From Halorubrum sp. Hd13 (GTDB lineage Archaea > Halobacteriota > Halobacteria > Halobacteriales > Haloferacaceae): 32,910 nucleotides of DNA. The notes beneath the pieces were generated by a model that saw only the letters and a program-made list of their open reading frames with translations, searched no databases and was not told the DNA's origin. Positions 7,550-16,431 of the stretch are shown in pieces (position 1 is the stretch's first letter; each line of letters begins with the position of its first letter). Where the stretch lies: contig NZ_NHOY01000001.1 in NCBI RefSeq assembly GCF_002252755.1, positions 1-32,910 on the forward strand, read 5' to 3'. Both the position numbers and the translations under genes were made by a program.

Positions 7550-7930
7550 ATGACGGCGCACCTCCTAACGACCGACCCAGACGAACGATCAGAGACCCTC
7601 GGAACCGACGCGAATCGCAACCCCGAAGTCTCGGCGGAAGAGCTACTCGCACTGTTCGGTGATGAGTACACGTGCGACATTCTCACGTCCCTCGAGGGGG
7701 AGCCGAAGCCTGCGCGGGCACTGGCCGAAGACTGCGGAATGTCCCGTCCAACCGTATATCGACGCCTCAACCGCTTAGCCGACGCCGGCCTCGTCGATGA
7801 ACGGCTACAGTTAGCCTCGGGCGGCAACCACAGAAAGGAGTTCCAGCTCGTGATCACTGCCGTTACGTTCGACGTGAATGAGGACGGATTCGCTGGCTAC
7901 ATCGATTCCCCTGGTCGCGATATCGACTGA
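7550..7930 (+). CDS. Small winged-helix regulator (TVYRRL type)
   Basis: A 126-residue protein starting MTAHLLTTDP; an in-frame TTG at 7520 is less likely. EELLALFGDEYTCDILTSLE is the first helix pair, LAEDCGMSRPTVYRRLNRLA the helix-turn-helix and LVDERLQLASGGNHRKEFQL the wing. It is a close paralogue of the genes at 5662 and 15690 and shares the short beta-rich C-terminus. It is divergent from the FAD-monooxygenase-like gene, with a shared intergenic region at 7324-7549, so it is a natural candidate regulator of that gene. Ligand unknown. Confidence 0.85.
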   Translation: MTAHLLTTDPDERSETLGTDANRNPEVSAEELLALFGDEYTCDILTSLEGEPKPARALAEDCGMSRPTVYRRLNRLADAGLVDERLQLASGGNHRKEFQLVITAVTFDVNEDGFAGYIDSPGRDID

Positions 7931-8000
7931 CCGTCGCCTGAGTCGAGTCACACCCATTACTCGTATACGCCTCCCGCCTCGGGTCAAACGCACGGGCGAC

Positions 8001-11000
8001 TTACCCCGACTCGGTGTCGCCGAACAGCAGGTCGAACACCTTGCGCTCGCCGAGTCGGATGTGTTTGTTCACCGTCGGCTGCGTGATTCCGAGCGCGTCC
8101 GCCACGGCCTCCCCGCTGCTGTCGCGCGGCCTGTTGAAATACCCCATCGCGTGACCCGTCTTGAGCGCCTCGTACTGTCGTTCGCTCAATCGGTCTTCGA
8201 GCCGACTTCTGATCCCTCCCGGGGTCGCCTCTGTCTGGCGATTCTGGCGCTGTGCGGTGAGCTCCAACGCCGGGAACGAATCGGTAATGCGGTCGACGAT
8301 CGTGCGAGTGTCCGCTTCTCGCGGGAGTTCGACGATCAGCTTGACGACTTCCGGCGTCGCTCGACTGTGACGAAGGACTCCACCGTACTCAGGGATCGGG
8401 GACCCGAACCACGACGAGCCGCGACGTTCGAGGACGGTCTGCCCGCCGCCACGGGACACGACGGTGACCGACCCGGGGAGTAACTCGTCGGCCCGCTCGG
8501 TGACCTTCGACGGCGAGTCCGACTCGAGCGTGTAATAGACGCTGATCGACTCGTTTTGCCGCCGGACCGTCCGTTCGAGCCGGACCGGACACTCGAACTC
8601 CCGGGCGAGCCGAGCGAACGGGAGATCCATGTCACTCCCTTGGAACTCCAGCTCCAGCGTGTCGTCCGACTCCAGCGCGCGGCGTCGTTCGATGGCCGTG
8701 ATCGCGTACCCGATCGAGGTGCCCAGCTGTGAGAGGATGTCTCTGTCCCGATCACCGAACGCGTCGGTCTCGTCGGCAATAACGGTCAAAATGCCATAGG
8801 TGATACCGTCGTACGCGAGCGGAACCGCACAGACTGCGCCCGCTCCCGCCCGCAAGAGGTCGCGCCGCCAGTCGCTCCGACGACCCCCCGCTGCGGGATC
8901 AGTCACTACGCGCGACTCGCCCCGTTGCCACGCGTCTCTCGCCGGATGGAGATCCGAACGATCACGGTCTCCCCCAAGCGCTCTTTCGACGTCTTCACGC
9001 GTCGTGCCGACGACGGCCCGGGGCGTCAGTCGGTCAGTTCCCACCTCGGCCGTCGCGACCCACGCGGCGGTAAACGGACCCGTCTCCAACAGCTCCTCAC
9101 AGACGGCCTCCTGGATACCCTCTTGAGAGGAGCGAGTCGTGATCGCGGCTTCGACGCGGCTCGTTACCTCCGTGATAGATTCCAGGTGTTCGGCACGCTC
9201 CGTCTGTTTCGCCAGCTCCTCACGCCGATCCTCCAGTTTGCGTTCCCCGTGAAGCCGATTCAGCGCGGCCTCGAGCGTCGCGGCGACGATGCTCGCAGCC
9301 TCCGTGTCAAACGCCTCATCGGCCCTCCACACGGCGAGGATACCGTTCCCGCCGAGCGGGACCAGCAATACGGTGTCGTCACTGTCGATATGAAGCACCG
9401 ACGCCGCCTCCGCCTCCACCCGTCGGATGGTCTCGTCGACGAACACCTCCCAGACAGCGGTATCGGCGGCCGTCACCGAGTCCAACTCGCTCGGCGGCGG
9501 CGCCTTCGGGCCCGTCGCAATCGGATCGAGTTCCCCGGCCGACGATCCGTAGTGGTACACGGCGGTCGCCGGCATATCGAACACCGTTGCCGTGGCCTCG
9601 GTCGCGACGGTACCGGCCTCGGTCACGGTCTCAGCCGTCGTCAGTTCCGCGGTCGCATCGTGGAACGACTCCAACGACCGCTCGCGTTCCTTCTGTTGCG
9701 TGACGTCACGGCTTACGATGACGACCCGCGGAGGCCCATCCTCCCACTCGGTCGGATAGAAGTCCGAGCGGACCCATCTCCGCTCCCCGTCCGGTCGTTC
9801 GATGCGGAACTCCCTCGTGTACCGCTGGTCCGCGTCGCCCTGCTCGACGGCACCGCTCACCCGCTCGACGAACGCCATGTAGTCGTCGTAGTCGTCGGGG
9901 TGGATCGTCCCGAAAAACCCCTCCTCGTGCGTCTTTTGGAGCTCATCGAGCGATCGCCCCCAAATCTGGTCGTATCCGGAGCTGACGAAGTCCGGGGCCG
10001 GCTCCGGCTCCGTCAGTTCAGCGGCCGGCGCGAGGAAAATGGTCTCGTCGATACGGTCGACGATGGCCTCGAGTCGGCGTTGGTTCTCCCGAAGCTGCCG
10101 AGAGTTCGCGACACGCTCGAGCGCACCGGTGACGTGGCCTGCCAGCACCTGCATAATGTCGACGAAGTACGACGCGTACTCGTCTCGGTGCCCGTGGCCC
10201 GCCGCCAGCAGCCCCCGGCCGCCGAGCGGGACGAGGACCGCGGCTGTCAATGGGTTGTGGTCACGATGGCGGCTCGGATCATACGTCGTCGCCTCCCCGC
10301 GCTCGAAGAGCTCGTACTCACGGTCACCGCGCGTAAATGAGTCCGGACCGATCGGCATCTCTTCGACGGGCTTCGTTCCGGCGGCGTACTCCAGCCGCCG
10401 CCGATCATCGTCGAGACGCCAACACGCCGCCATCGGTAGGTCGAGCACGTCACTCGCCGTCTCGACGGCGATCTCGTACACCGCGTCCGCCGTCTCTGCG
10501 CCCTGAAGGCGTTCGGTGGCCGTCTGGAGCTGCTCGACGGCTCGTTCGCGCTGGCGGCGCTCAGTCACGTCCCGAATCGTCGCTAGGGTTGCCGGCGAAC
10601 CTTCATGCTGAATACGCGACACAGACGTCTCCAACGTCAGCCGTGTCCCGTCGGGTCGTTCGACTTCGAGATCGTACTGGTCTGGCGGAGATTCTCCCGC
10701 TACCCGCCGCTGGTAGCGTTCCCTGACGAGATCGCGATACCCTTCGGTGAACACACGCTGGAACGGCATCCCGAGCAGCGCCGACTCCTCCCGGCCAGTC
10801 ATCGCCGTGAACTGCTCGTTGACGAAGACGTATTCGCCGTCCCTGACGACGACCACGCCGTCGGTACTCTGCTCGACCAGCGTCGAGTATTTTTCGCGTT
10901 CCTCCTCGATCGTCCGTTCCCGACGCTTCCGTTCGGTGATGTCGGTGTACCAGACGTACGCGTGTCGTCGACCGTCCACCTCGAACGGCAACACCCGAAG

Positions 11001-12467
11001 CAGGAAGTCCCGGACCCCGTCCGCCGATTCCCGTCGGACTTCCGTTTCCACCGGCTCGCCGTCGATAACCTGTCGGCGGATCGCATCATACCCTTCCCGT
11101 TCAGAGTCGGGGACCACAACGTCGGCTATCGGCCGGTCTGCTGCCGTTTCGTCGTTGACGCCGAAATCGGTCTCAAACGCTGAGTTGACCTCGGTGATAT
11201 ACGGCTCTCCGTCGACGAACTCGACGGTCATAATCGGATCGGGCGTGTTTTCGAAGAGAATAGACCGCCTGTCTCGCTCGGTTTCGAGGCGGCGCTGCCG
11301 CCTACGGCGTTCGGTGATATCTCGTGAGATGGCGAGGAACCGTTCCTCGCCGTCGATAACCGCGCTGGTCGGATTGACCTCTAGCCACCGACGCTCGCCG
11401 TCCGCCGTCTCGATGGCTTGCTCGTACGGCTCAACGTCGTCCCCCTCCGCTACTCGCTCGATAATTCGTGGTATCCGCATGGGGTCAAACGATTCAGTCG
11501 CTACCGTGATCCCCTTCGCACCCCGCTCTAAGAGCGTCTCACGATCGTACCCCGTTATCGAACACAGCGTCTCGTTGACTCTACACAGCTCTCCGGTTTC
11601 CGGGTCGTGAACGGCGATCGCGTCGTTCACCCCGTTGAATATCTGCTCGTACTCGCGTTCCCGTCGTTTCCGTTGCGTAATGTCCCGCTGAATGGAGAGC
11701 ACACGGGGTTTCCCGCCGATCATCGCCGGCGCTAACGTCGCTTCTAACCATACTTTCTCCCCGATTCGCGTCCGGCCACGCCACTCGACTGTCACCGACT
11801 CATCGGTTTCCGCGACCTCCTTGATAAGCTCCCAGCCGCGGTCTGCTGTGTACCCCTCCGCCGAGACGCTGAGCCCGTCAATACCAAGCTCGCGAATCGT
11901 CTCGATGTCGTCGTATCCGAGTAGCTCGTGATAGGATTCGTTGACGTCTGCGAACTCACGGTTTTTCGGGTCGAACACGACGATGGCGTCGTTCACGCCG
12001 TCGAATATCTGCTCGTAGTCACGACTGCGGTACTCTCCCTGTGTCAGTTCCGGAGTCGTCGCGTCGTCCTCCGTCTCTCTGCGCTCATCCGCCCGTTCCC
12101 GATCAGCGATCGTTTTCAGCCACTCAGCCGCCACCTTCGGGCTCGACAAGATCAGTGACCGCGGAACATGGGCCGTCGCACCGCCCCGGATCGCCGTCTC
12201 AACGCCGCCCGTATCCGTGGTAACCGCAACGACGGGGAGCGGCGATATTTCGTCCGCGAGCCGGTCGATAACCGATCCCCACGACGCCGACGGGAGACCC
12301 TGCTGAACGACGACGGCGTCGACGCCGGAAAGCCGGGCGGTATCGGCAGACGACGACAGGGATACTACCTCTACCGAGAAGGAGTCGGGATCGATGGAGC
12401 GGAGGAGGCTCCCGATCGCGGCGTCTCCGACGACACCGATCCGATACTGTTGTGAGACGTTGCTCAT
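8001..12467 (-). CDS. Giant multi-PAS/GAF HTH_10 (Bat-like) regulator
   Basis: This 1488-residue cytoplasmic transcription factor belongs to the bacterio-opsin-activator type. Rough order: degenerate receiver-like region (1-120), PAS domains near 150-268, 275-395, 400-520 and 525-640 (each ending in DITxRKRRER-like linkers), GAF near 645-790, a fifth PAS near 800-930, two more GAFs near 940-1085 and 1110-1270, a Bat-associated domain (DMLPFARLAREFECP-like, written DMDLPFARLAREFECP) near 1275-1425, and the terminal HTH_10 with LSERQYEALKTGHAMGYF and ALGITQPTVNKHIR. No histidine-kinase domain is present, so sensing is coupled directly to DNA binding. Family members respond to light, oxygen or redox. 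It has a TATA-like minus-strand box near 12484-12492 and follows the sensor-lipoprotein genes on the same strand. No bop gene is in the window, so its target is unknown. Confidence 0.93.
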   Translation of the reverse strand: MSNVSQQYRIGVVGDAAIGSLLRSIDPDSFSVEVVSLSSSADTARLSGVDAVVVQQGLPSASWGSVIDRLADEISPLPVVAVTTDTGGVETAIRGGATAHVPRSLILSSPKVAAEWLKTIADRERADERRETEDDATTPELTQGEYRSRDYEQIFDGVNDAIVVFDPKNREFADVNESYHELLGYDDIETIRELGIDGLSVSAEGYTADRGWELIKEVAETDESVTVEWRGRTRIGEKVWLEATLAPAMIGGKPRVLSIQRDITQRKRREREYEQIFNGVNDAIAVHDPETGELCRVNETLCSITGYDRETLLERGAKGITVATESFDPMRIPRIIERVAEGDDVEPYEQAIETADGERRWLEVNPTSAVIDGEERFLAISRDITERRRRQRRLETERDRRSILFENTPDPIMTVEFVDGEPYITEVNSAFETDFGVNDETAADRPIADVVVPDSEREGYDAIRRQVIDGEPVETEVRRESADGVRDFLLRVLPFEVDGRRHAYVWYTDITERKRRERTIEEEREKYSTLVEQSTDGVVVVRDGEYVFVNEQFTAMTGREESALLGMPFQRVFTEGYRDLVRERYQRRVAGESPPDQYDLEVERPDGTRLTLETSVSRIQHEGSPATLATIRDVTERRQRERAVEQLQTATERLQGAETADAVYEIAVETASDVLDLPMAACWRLDDDRRRLEYAAGTKPVEEMPIGPDSFTRGDREYELFERGEATTYDPSRHRDHNPLTAAVLVPLGGRGLLAAGHGHRDEYASYFVDIMQVLAGHVTGALERVANSRQLRENQRRLEAIVDRIDETIFLAPAAELTEPEPAPDFVSSGYDQIWGRSLDELQKTHEEGFFGTIHPDDYDDYMAFVERVSGAVEQGDADQRYTREFRIERPDGERRWVRSDFYPTEWEDGPPRVVIVSRDVTQQKERERSLESFHDATAELTTAETVTEAGTVATEATATVFDMPATAVYHYGSSAGELDPIATGPKAPPPSELDSVTAADTAVWEVFVDETIRRVEAEAASVLHIDSDDTVLLVPLGGNGILAVWRADEAFDTEAASIVAATLEAALNRLHGERKLEDRREELAKQTERAEHLESITEVTSRVEAAITTRSSQEGIQEAVCEELLETGPFTAAWVATAEVGTDRLTPRAVVGTTREDVERALGGDRDRSDLHPARDAWQRGESRVVTDPAAGGRRSDWRRDLLRAGAGAVCAVPLAYDGITYGILTVIADETDAFGDRDRDILSQLGTSIGYAITAIERRRALESDDTLELEFQGSDMDLPFARLAREFECPVRLERTVRRQNESISVYYTLESDSPSKVTERADELLPGSVTVVSRGGGQTVLERRGSSWFGSPIPEYGGVLRHSRATPEVVKLIVELPREADTRTIVDRITDSFPALELTAQRQNRQTEATPGGIRSRLEDRLSERQYEALKTGHAMGYFNRPRDSSGEAVADALGITQPTVNKHIRLGERKVFDLLFGDTESG

Positions 12468-12557
12468 TGAAGAAAAACCAATTTAGGCAATATGTTCGCT
12501 CGGTACACAAAACTATTGCCAACTGAAAGGTCGCTGTGAACGCCCGCACGCCGAGAG

Positions 12558-13310
12558 TTATCTTGCTGTTTTCCCGGGACTGAGCGTTAACTCTGCCCAG
12601 CGTGCGCAGATCCACCCCCCTGCGGTTAGGATATTCATCCCGAGCAGCAGAACGAATACCCCGAGTACCGACAGCAGTAGTGCTCCCGGAAGCGTCGAAA
12701 CTTCCCACGACGTGAGACGAACGATGAACGAGATCCCGACCTCGAACTGTTCCCAAGGGACGACGAGCGAGAGTTCCCGCTGAATCGGTTCAGGCAGGAA
12801 GACTCCGACTGAGGTACCGGGCATATCGTAGTACAGCGGGGCTCCGAGCAGCGACAGTCCGACGGAAAGGACGACCACGATGACCGTGAAAGCGGCGACA
12901 CCGATAGCCAGCTTCGAGAGTACGAAAATAAGCGACCCCCACAAAACGGGATTCGTCAGCACCGTCAGTACCTGGTCACGCAGTCGAGACGCTTCCGAAA
13001 GCCCCCACGACGGGGCAGGGATATCGGCGCCGAGCAACCGCCGCGCTACAACACGTTCGGCGGCGGCGACAACCACGACACCGCCTAACGTCGCTGCGAG
13101 AATCGGCAGGCCGATCAAGAGCACTGACAGGCTGATTCCGAGTGACAGCCCGACAACGGTGCCAACGAAGTACCCGATTCCGAGCGGGAACGCGAGGGCG
13201 AGATACAATATCACCCCATACGTCCGGCGTCGAAACGGAACTAACACCACCTGTCGAACTGAGGGGAGGGTGGTCGAGACGTCCGATACCGGGTCCGAGA
13301 GAGCCATCAA
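12558..13310 (-). CDS. Standalone 'sensor' domain membrane protein
   Basis: A 250-residue integral membrane protein with the haloarchaeal/actinobacterial Sensor-domain pattern: PFRRRTYGVILYLALAFPLG with two N-terminal membrane helices, a soluble stretch, then LGAPLYYDMPG and a hydrophobic C-terminal pair (LLLSVLGVFVLLLGMNIL). It is a clear paralogue of the protein at 14268-14954 (matching FPLGIxYF, LxLxIGxPI and the LYYDMPG/LYDAPG motif). In other organisms this domain is often fused to histidine kinases; here it stands alone and sits between a DUF4097-type lipoprotein and the giant regulator. I infer that it reports membrane state to a partner. A second ATG at 13307 is equally possible. Confidence 0.8.
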   Translation of the reverse strand: MMALSDPVSDVSTTLPSVRQVVLVPFRRRTYGVILYLALAFPLGIGYFVGTVVGLSLGISLSVLLIGLPILAATLGGVVVVAAAERVVARRLLGADIPAPSWGLSEASRLRDQVLTVLTNPVLWGSLIFVLSKLAIGVAAFTVIVVVLSVGLSLLGAPLYYDMPGTSVGVFLPEPIQRELSLVVPWEQFEVGISFIVRLTSWEVSTLPGALLLSVLGVFVLLLGMNILTAGGWICARWAELTLSPGKTAR

Positions 13311-13334
13311 CGGAACGTTTGGTGTGTCATCGTG

Positions 13335-13341
13335 TATAAAT
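13335..13341 (-). promoter_or_regulatory. TATA box of the sensor gene at 13310
   Basis: ATTTATA on the minus strand is centred about 28 bases before the start codon, the spacing expected for a leaderless haloarchaeal transcript. It gives this gene its own promoter in addition to any read-through. Confidence 0.6.
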
Positions 13342-13378
13342 CCCGTCTTGTCGTCGGGGAGAACCGCTCCGGCGCTGG

Positions 13379-14275
13379 TCAGGCTCGAAGGAAGACGTCT
13401 CCGTCGTTGGTATGCGCCCGTAGCGGCGTGGTACCGTCGCCGACGACCGCCTCCAGTTGGGACTCCGTCTGACTCCGGATCTGCACCCCGGAGGTCACGT
13501 CGCTGACGAGTATTTCACCGTCGGCCGTGGCTGCCGTGAGTACCGTATCGAGCGTCTCTCCTATCCGCAGGACCAAGTTGCCGTCCGACGACACGACCTC
13601 GGCGTCATCGGCCACAGCCGGGACGTCAGTCGCAACGTTCCCGTCTCGGGTGCTGATCTCGCCGACACGCGCCGGGTCCCGCACCTGTATCGACCCGTCC
13701 TGCGTGGCCGCCGAGAGCGTACCGTCCGTCCCGTCGACGGAGATGTCTCCGTCGCTCGTCTCTGCTGTGACGTCGCCCCGAGCGTCAGTGATCTGAATCG
13801 CGCCGTCTCGGGTGCGGAGCGCGGCACCGTCCGGGACTCGCTGTGCCGTCACCGCCCCGTCAGCGGTCTGGAGCCGATCAACAGCCATCTCCTCGGGCAC
13901 ATACAGTTCCAAAGACACGCTTGCTCCGCCGAGACCGATAACGTCCGGCTTGTCAGTAGTGATCTCGACGCGGTCAGCAGTCGTTTCCACGTCGACCGTC
14001 AGTTCGTCGAGCGAAACGCCACCAAACGCCTCCTTCTCGGCGATGATCTTGACGTCATCGCGCGGTTCGGCCGTGAAGGCGATCGCGTCCGTCGCATCGA
14101 CTACCGCGAGCGTCGCGTCCGTCGGCGGGTCGACCGTCCGCTCGTCGGTCGTTCCGTCGCGTTCGATCCGGACGACCGACCCGCAGCCGGCGAGCGTGCT
14201 CGCGATTGCGGCGCCGGCCACGCCGAGCACTCTCCGCCGAGAGGTATCGGCGTCTACCGTGTTGCGGTCAAGCAT
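13379..14275 (-). CDS. Exported DUF4097-type beta-strand lipoprotein
   Basis: This 298-residue protein carries a twin-arginine signal and lipobox: SRRRVLGVAGAAIASTLAGC, cleaved before Cys. The mature part is a right-handed repeat of short acidic strands built on DGxI/V units (TRDGAIQITDARGDVTAETS, then DGDISV, DGSIQV, RDGNVATDV, SDGNLVL, DGEILV, NDGDVFLRA), typical of the DUF4097 putative-adhesin fold. It would sit on the outer face of the membrane. The start MLDRNTV at 14275 overlaps the end of the upstream sensor gene by 8 bases, so the two are probably co-translated. DUF4097 proteins elsewhere travel with PspC- and sensor-type envelope proteins, which agrees with an envelope-stress role here (inference). 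Confidence 0.88.
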   Translation of the reverse strand: MLDRNTVDADTSRRRVLGVAGAAIASTLAGCGSVVRIERDGTTDERTVDPPTDATLAVVDATDAIAFTAEPRDDVKIIAEKEAFGGVSLDELTVDVETTADRVEITTDKPDVIGLGGASVSLELYVPEEMAVDRLQTADGAVTAQRVPDGAALRTRDGAIQITDARGDVTAETSDGDISVDGTDGTLSAATQDGSIQVRDPARVGEISTRDGNVATDVPAVADDAEVVSSDGNLVLRIGETLDTVLTAATADGEILVSDVTSGVQIRSQTESQLEAVVGDGTTPLRAHTNDGDVFLRA

Positions 14276-14954
14276 CGGCACCACCTGTCACCGACGTCTT
14301 CGAACCCCCGAGTAGCGCGTTCGTGAGGAAGCCGCCGAAACGGGCCAGCCCGTTGAGCAGGTGGAGCGACACGAGGACGAGAACGACGCCACAGCCCGCG
14401 CCGACCACCGCTTCGCCGAGCGTATCGACGACGTACGGTCCGAGCGTGTAGGTCATGCCCGGCGCGTCGTACAGTATCGGGAGCGACAGTAGCGTCACCG
14501 ATATCGCACCCGCAGTGACGACGGCCGTGAAGGCGACGACGCCGAACACGAACTTCAGCCCGACGAGTAGCAGCCCGGTCCACGTCGCCGGGGTCGTGAC
14601 GACGCGTTTCGTCGTCTCGATGACCTCGTCGACCGATCCGAAGTCCAACTCGACGTTCGGCGCCGAGCGATTGACTTCCACGTCGAGGAGCCATCCGGCC
14701 AAGTGGGCCTCGAAGGAGCCGATGCCGAGCGTCACCACGAGCGTCGCGACGATGATCGGGATGCCGATTAGCGTCACCACGAGACTGAGACCGGTCGAGA
14801 GCCCGGTCGTGATCACCGTGAAGTACGCGATCCCGAGCGGGAACGCTAACAGGAGGTACGCGAGGTTGCGATACGTCTGCCGCTGAAACGGCACACCGAC
14901 GAACTGTGCGAGCGCGTCGATCGGTGAACTTGGGGACCAAGCGGGTTCGCTCAT
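14268..14954 (-). CDS. Standalone 'sensor' domain membrane protein
   Basis: A 228-residue membrane protein of the same family as the one at 12558. PFQRQTYRNLAYLLLAFPLG opens the first membrane pair, followed by LVVTLIGIPIIVATLVVTLG; a soluble stretch around residues 90-120 follows, then SLPILYDAPGMTYTL and a C-terminal helix pair. It is the first gene of the sensor-DUF4097 pair and has a strong TATA box at 14986-14994. The overlap with the lipoprotein gene suggests the two proteins work together, one in the membrane and one outside it. The signal sensed is unknown. Confidence 0.82.
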   Translation of the reverse strand: MSEPAWSPSSPIDALAQFVGVPFQRQTYRNLAYLLLAFPLGIAYFTVITTGLSTGLSLVVTLIGIPIIVATLVVTLGIGSFEAHLAGWLLDVEVNRSAPNVELDFGSVDEVIETTKRVVTTPATWTGLLLVGLKFVFGVVAFTAVVTAGAISVTLLSLPILYDAPGMTYTLGPYVVDTLGEAVVGAGCGVVLVLVSLHLLNGLARFGGFLTNALLGGSKTSVTGGADA

Positions 14955-14985
14955 GTTGCGACTCTACCTTGTGGCGAGACCCACG

Positions 14986-14994
14986 TATAAAATA
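14986..14994 (-). promoter_or_regulatory. TATA box of the sensor-DUF4097 operon
   Basis: TATTTTATA on the minus strand lies 32-40 bases before the ATG at 14954, giving a very short leader. It separates this operon from the wHTH-DUF7521 operon that ends at 15065. Confidence 0.65.
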
Positions 14995-15064
14995 CTGAGC
15001 GCTACAGCGCGGGCAACGCTCCCAAAAATATAAGTACGAAAACTGGTACCCCAAGCCCCAGACG

Positions 15065-15337
15065 TTACGACGTCACCGACCGTGCCAACGCTCCGAGTCC
15101 CGCCAGGTGGGCCACCGTGACACCGAGGACGGTCACCGCGTCCGAGAGCGAAAGCAGGGGTGTCAGGACGTAACTGATCCCGTACGGTACCACGGCGATG
15201 CAGACGACGCCAACTGCCAGCAACAGCATCGTCTGGCTCTCGTTGCGCCGGTGACCGTCGTACGCGAGATACCCGACGTACGCTCCGAGACAGGCGGTCG
15301 CAATCCCGCCCGCCGTCGCGATCACGGGCAACGTCAT
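15065..15337 (-). CDS. DUF7521-family membrane protein
   Basis: A 90-residue protein with three hydrophobic segments: IATACLGAYVGYLAYDGHRR, TMLLLAVGVVCIAVVPYGIS and a C-terminal VLGVTVAHLAGLGAL. The GYxxYxGxRRxxSxxMLLxxxG pattern matches the paralogue at 21424, and I recognise it as the haloarchaeal DUF7521 family (from memory). Its ATG overlaps the preceding stop (ATGA), so it is translationally coupled to the membrane protein at 15334. No catalytic residues are apparent. The repeated partnership with a wHTH gene suggests a membrane partner of that regulator (inference). Confidence 0.8.
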   Translation of the reverse strand: MTLPVIATAGGIATACLGAYVGYLAYDGHRRNESQTMLLLAVGVVCIAVVPYGISYVLTPLLSLSDAVTVLGVTVAHLAGLGALARSVTS

Positions 15338-15693
15338 CGGTATACCACCCCGAGGATGACGAGCAGCCCGCAGAACTTGCTCGCCGTCACCAGAATCGTC
15401 CGTTCGGTACCCGTCACCGAGTCCACGTTGCCGAACGCCAACCGAAGGAACATCGGGAGCGGAGCTAACAACAGCAGTCCGATTGTGAGATACAACAGCG
15501 GACGCCGACGCGTCCGTAGGTACCCGCGTGCGAATCGGTACGTGACAAACACCGCGAGGACGACGGAGAGGAAGAACGCGGCGATCGTGACGGCCGCTAA
15601 CGCGGCGTTGTCGCCGACGACCTCCACTTGTAAGGGAAGCGCCGACTGTTCGGCTTCGGCGAGTCGTGCCACGGTGAGACGGAACAGCATCAT
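15334..15693 (-). CDS. Small membrane protein, DUF7521-like
   Basis: A 119-residue protein with three hydrophobic segments: AALAAVTIAAFFLSVVLAVF, RRPLLYLTIGLLLLAPLPMF and TILVTASKFCGLLVILGVV. The RFARGYLRTRRRPLLYLTIG stretch resembles the YxGxRRxxSxxMLL block of DUF7521 proteins, so it is probably a divergent relative of its neighbour. Both ends overlap adjacent genes by a few bases (start with the wHTH stop at 15690, stop with the ATG at 15337), the mark of a tight three-gene operon. The N-terminus may face outside. Function unknown. Confidence 0.78.
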   Translation of the reverse strand: MMLFRLTVARLAEAEQSALPLQVEVVGDNAALAAVTIAAFFLSVVLAVFVTYRFARGYLRTRRRPLLYLTIGLLLLAPLPMFLRLAFGNVDSVTGTERTILVTASKFCGLLVILGVVYR

Positions 15694-16061
15694 CCGGAGA
15701 GTTCCTCGTACAGTCTGGTCAGTCGGTCGGCGGCCGTTTCGTCGACGTACTCGACGTCGATCTTGAAGCCCGCTGCGGTCAGATCGATCGAGACGTGATC
15801 GAGCCGTGCGGCGTACACTTCGTGAGGCCCCTCGTCGGGGTCGATCTCTTGGACGCTCTCGACGAGATCCTGCTGTTGGAGCCGTTCGAGCCGCCGATAT
15901 ACCGTCGCCTCTGACGCGTCACAGGCGTCACAGAGCGCACTCGCCGAGCGCGTCTCCTCATATGTCTCGATGAGGATCCGCCTGGCGTACTCGTCGTCGA
16001 GCAACGAGTACACTTCGCGGGCGTCGACCACCAGCTCGGGGACCATCCGCTGGGGAGTCAT
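15690..16061 (-). CDS. Small winged-helix regulator heading the DUF7521 operon
   Basis: A 123-residue protein. I start it at MTPQRMVPELVVD (16061); an in-frame upstream start at 16088 would add nine residues. EVYSLLDDEYARRILIETYE forms the first helices, ALCDACDASEATVYRRLERL the helix-turn-helix and the segment from residue 75 the beta-rich C-terminus shared with its paralogues. It ends in an ATGA-type overlap with the membrane gene at 15693. By analogy with small regulator-membrane pairs, membrane proteins made from the same transcript may tune its activity; that is inference. Confidence 0.85.
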   Translation of the reverse strand: MTPQRMVPELVVDAREVYSLLDDEYARRILIETYEETRSASALCDACDASEATVYRRLERLQQQDLVESVQEIDPDEGPHEVYAARLDHVSIDLTAAGFKIDVEYVDETAADRLTRLYEELSG

Positions 16062-16088
16062 TTGGACGCAACTTAACACTCCCGACAC

Positions 16089-16431
16089 GACGAGTCTTAT
16101 CGGCGGTTGAGACGAATATCATGGGGCTTGACCCCGAGGTGATTCACCGGCTGGTCGGAATCATTCAGTAGAGAAGCCTCAGTGGTGAGAGACGTCGCGG
16201 TGTTTCTCAGACTGAGACAGTGGAATACCCTTCTTGATACTTCCGCCTCAAGGAGTACATAGCCGCCGACCGGAGGCGGTTGTCACAGTATCCGGTTGCT
16301 TGGTAGCCCCCCTCCAAACTCTTGCCCCGGTTGGATCGATCTCCCCGCTCGATCCCATCGGTTGCTTGCCCCCCTATCGCTTCGGCCCTCCTTTGAGCCC
16401 GGTTCTCTAATCGCTAGTGAATTACTCTACC
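16089..16431. other. Non-coding stretch between regulator operon and tnpB remnant
   Basis: No gene is seen; a 16-codon frame at 16121-16171 is not convincing. The segment at 16243-16263 (CGCCTCAAGGAGTACATAGCC with three changes) nearly matches the P450 promoter at 22131-22151. From about 16310 to 16430 the sequence is C- and T-rich and is probably the decayed right end of the minus-strand tnpB fragment. Confidence 0.45.

Noticed and set aside
8925-10340. 471-codon plus-strand frame
   Set aside because: It lies wholly opposite the giant regulator, is arginine-rich with no domain, and is a codon-bias shadow of high-GC coding DNA.
13457-14326. 289-codon plus-strand frame
   Set aside because: It is antisense to the DUF4097-type lipoprotein and is arginine-rich with no recognisable domain.
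16121-16171. 16-codon frame MGLDPEVIHRLVGIIQ
   Set aside because: It is too short, has no partner or conserved context, and could occur by chance.
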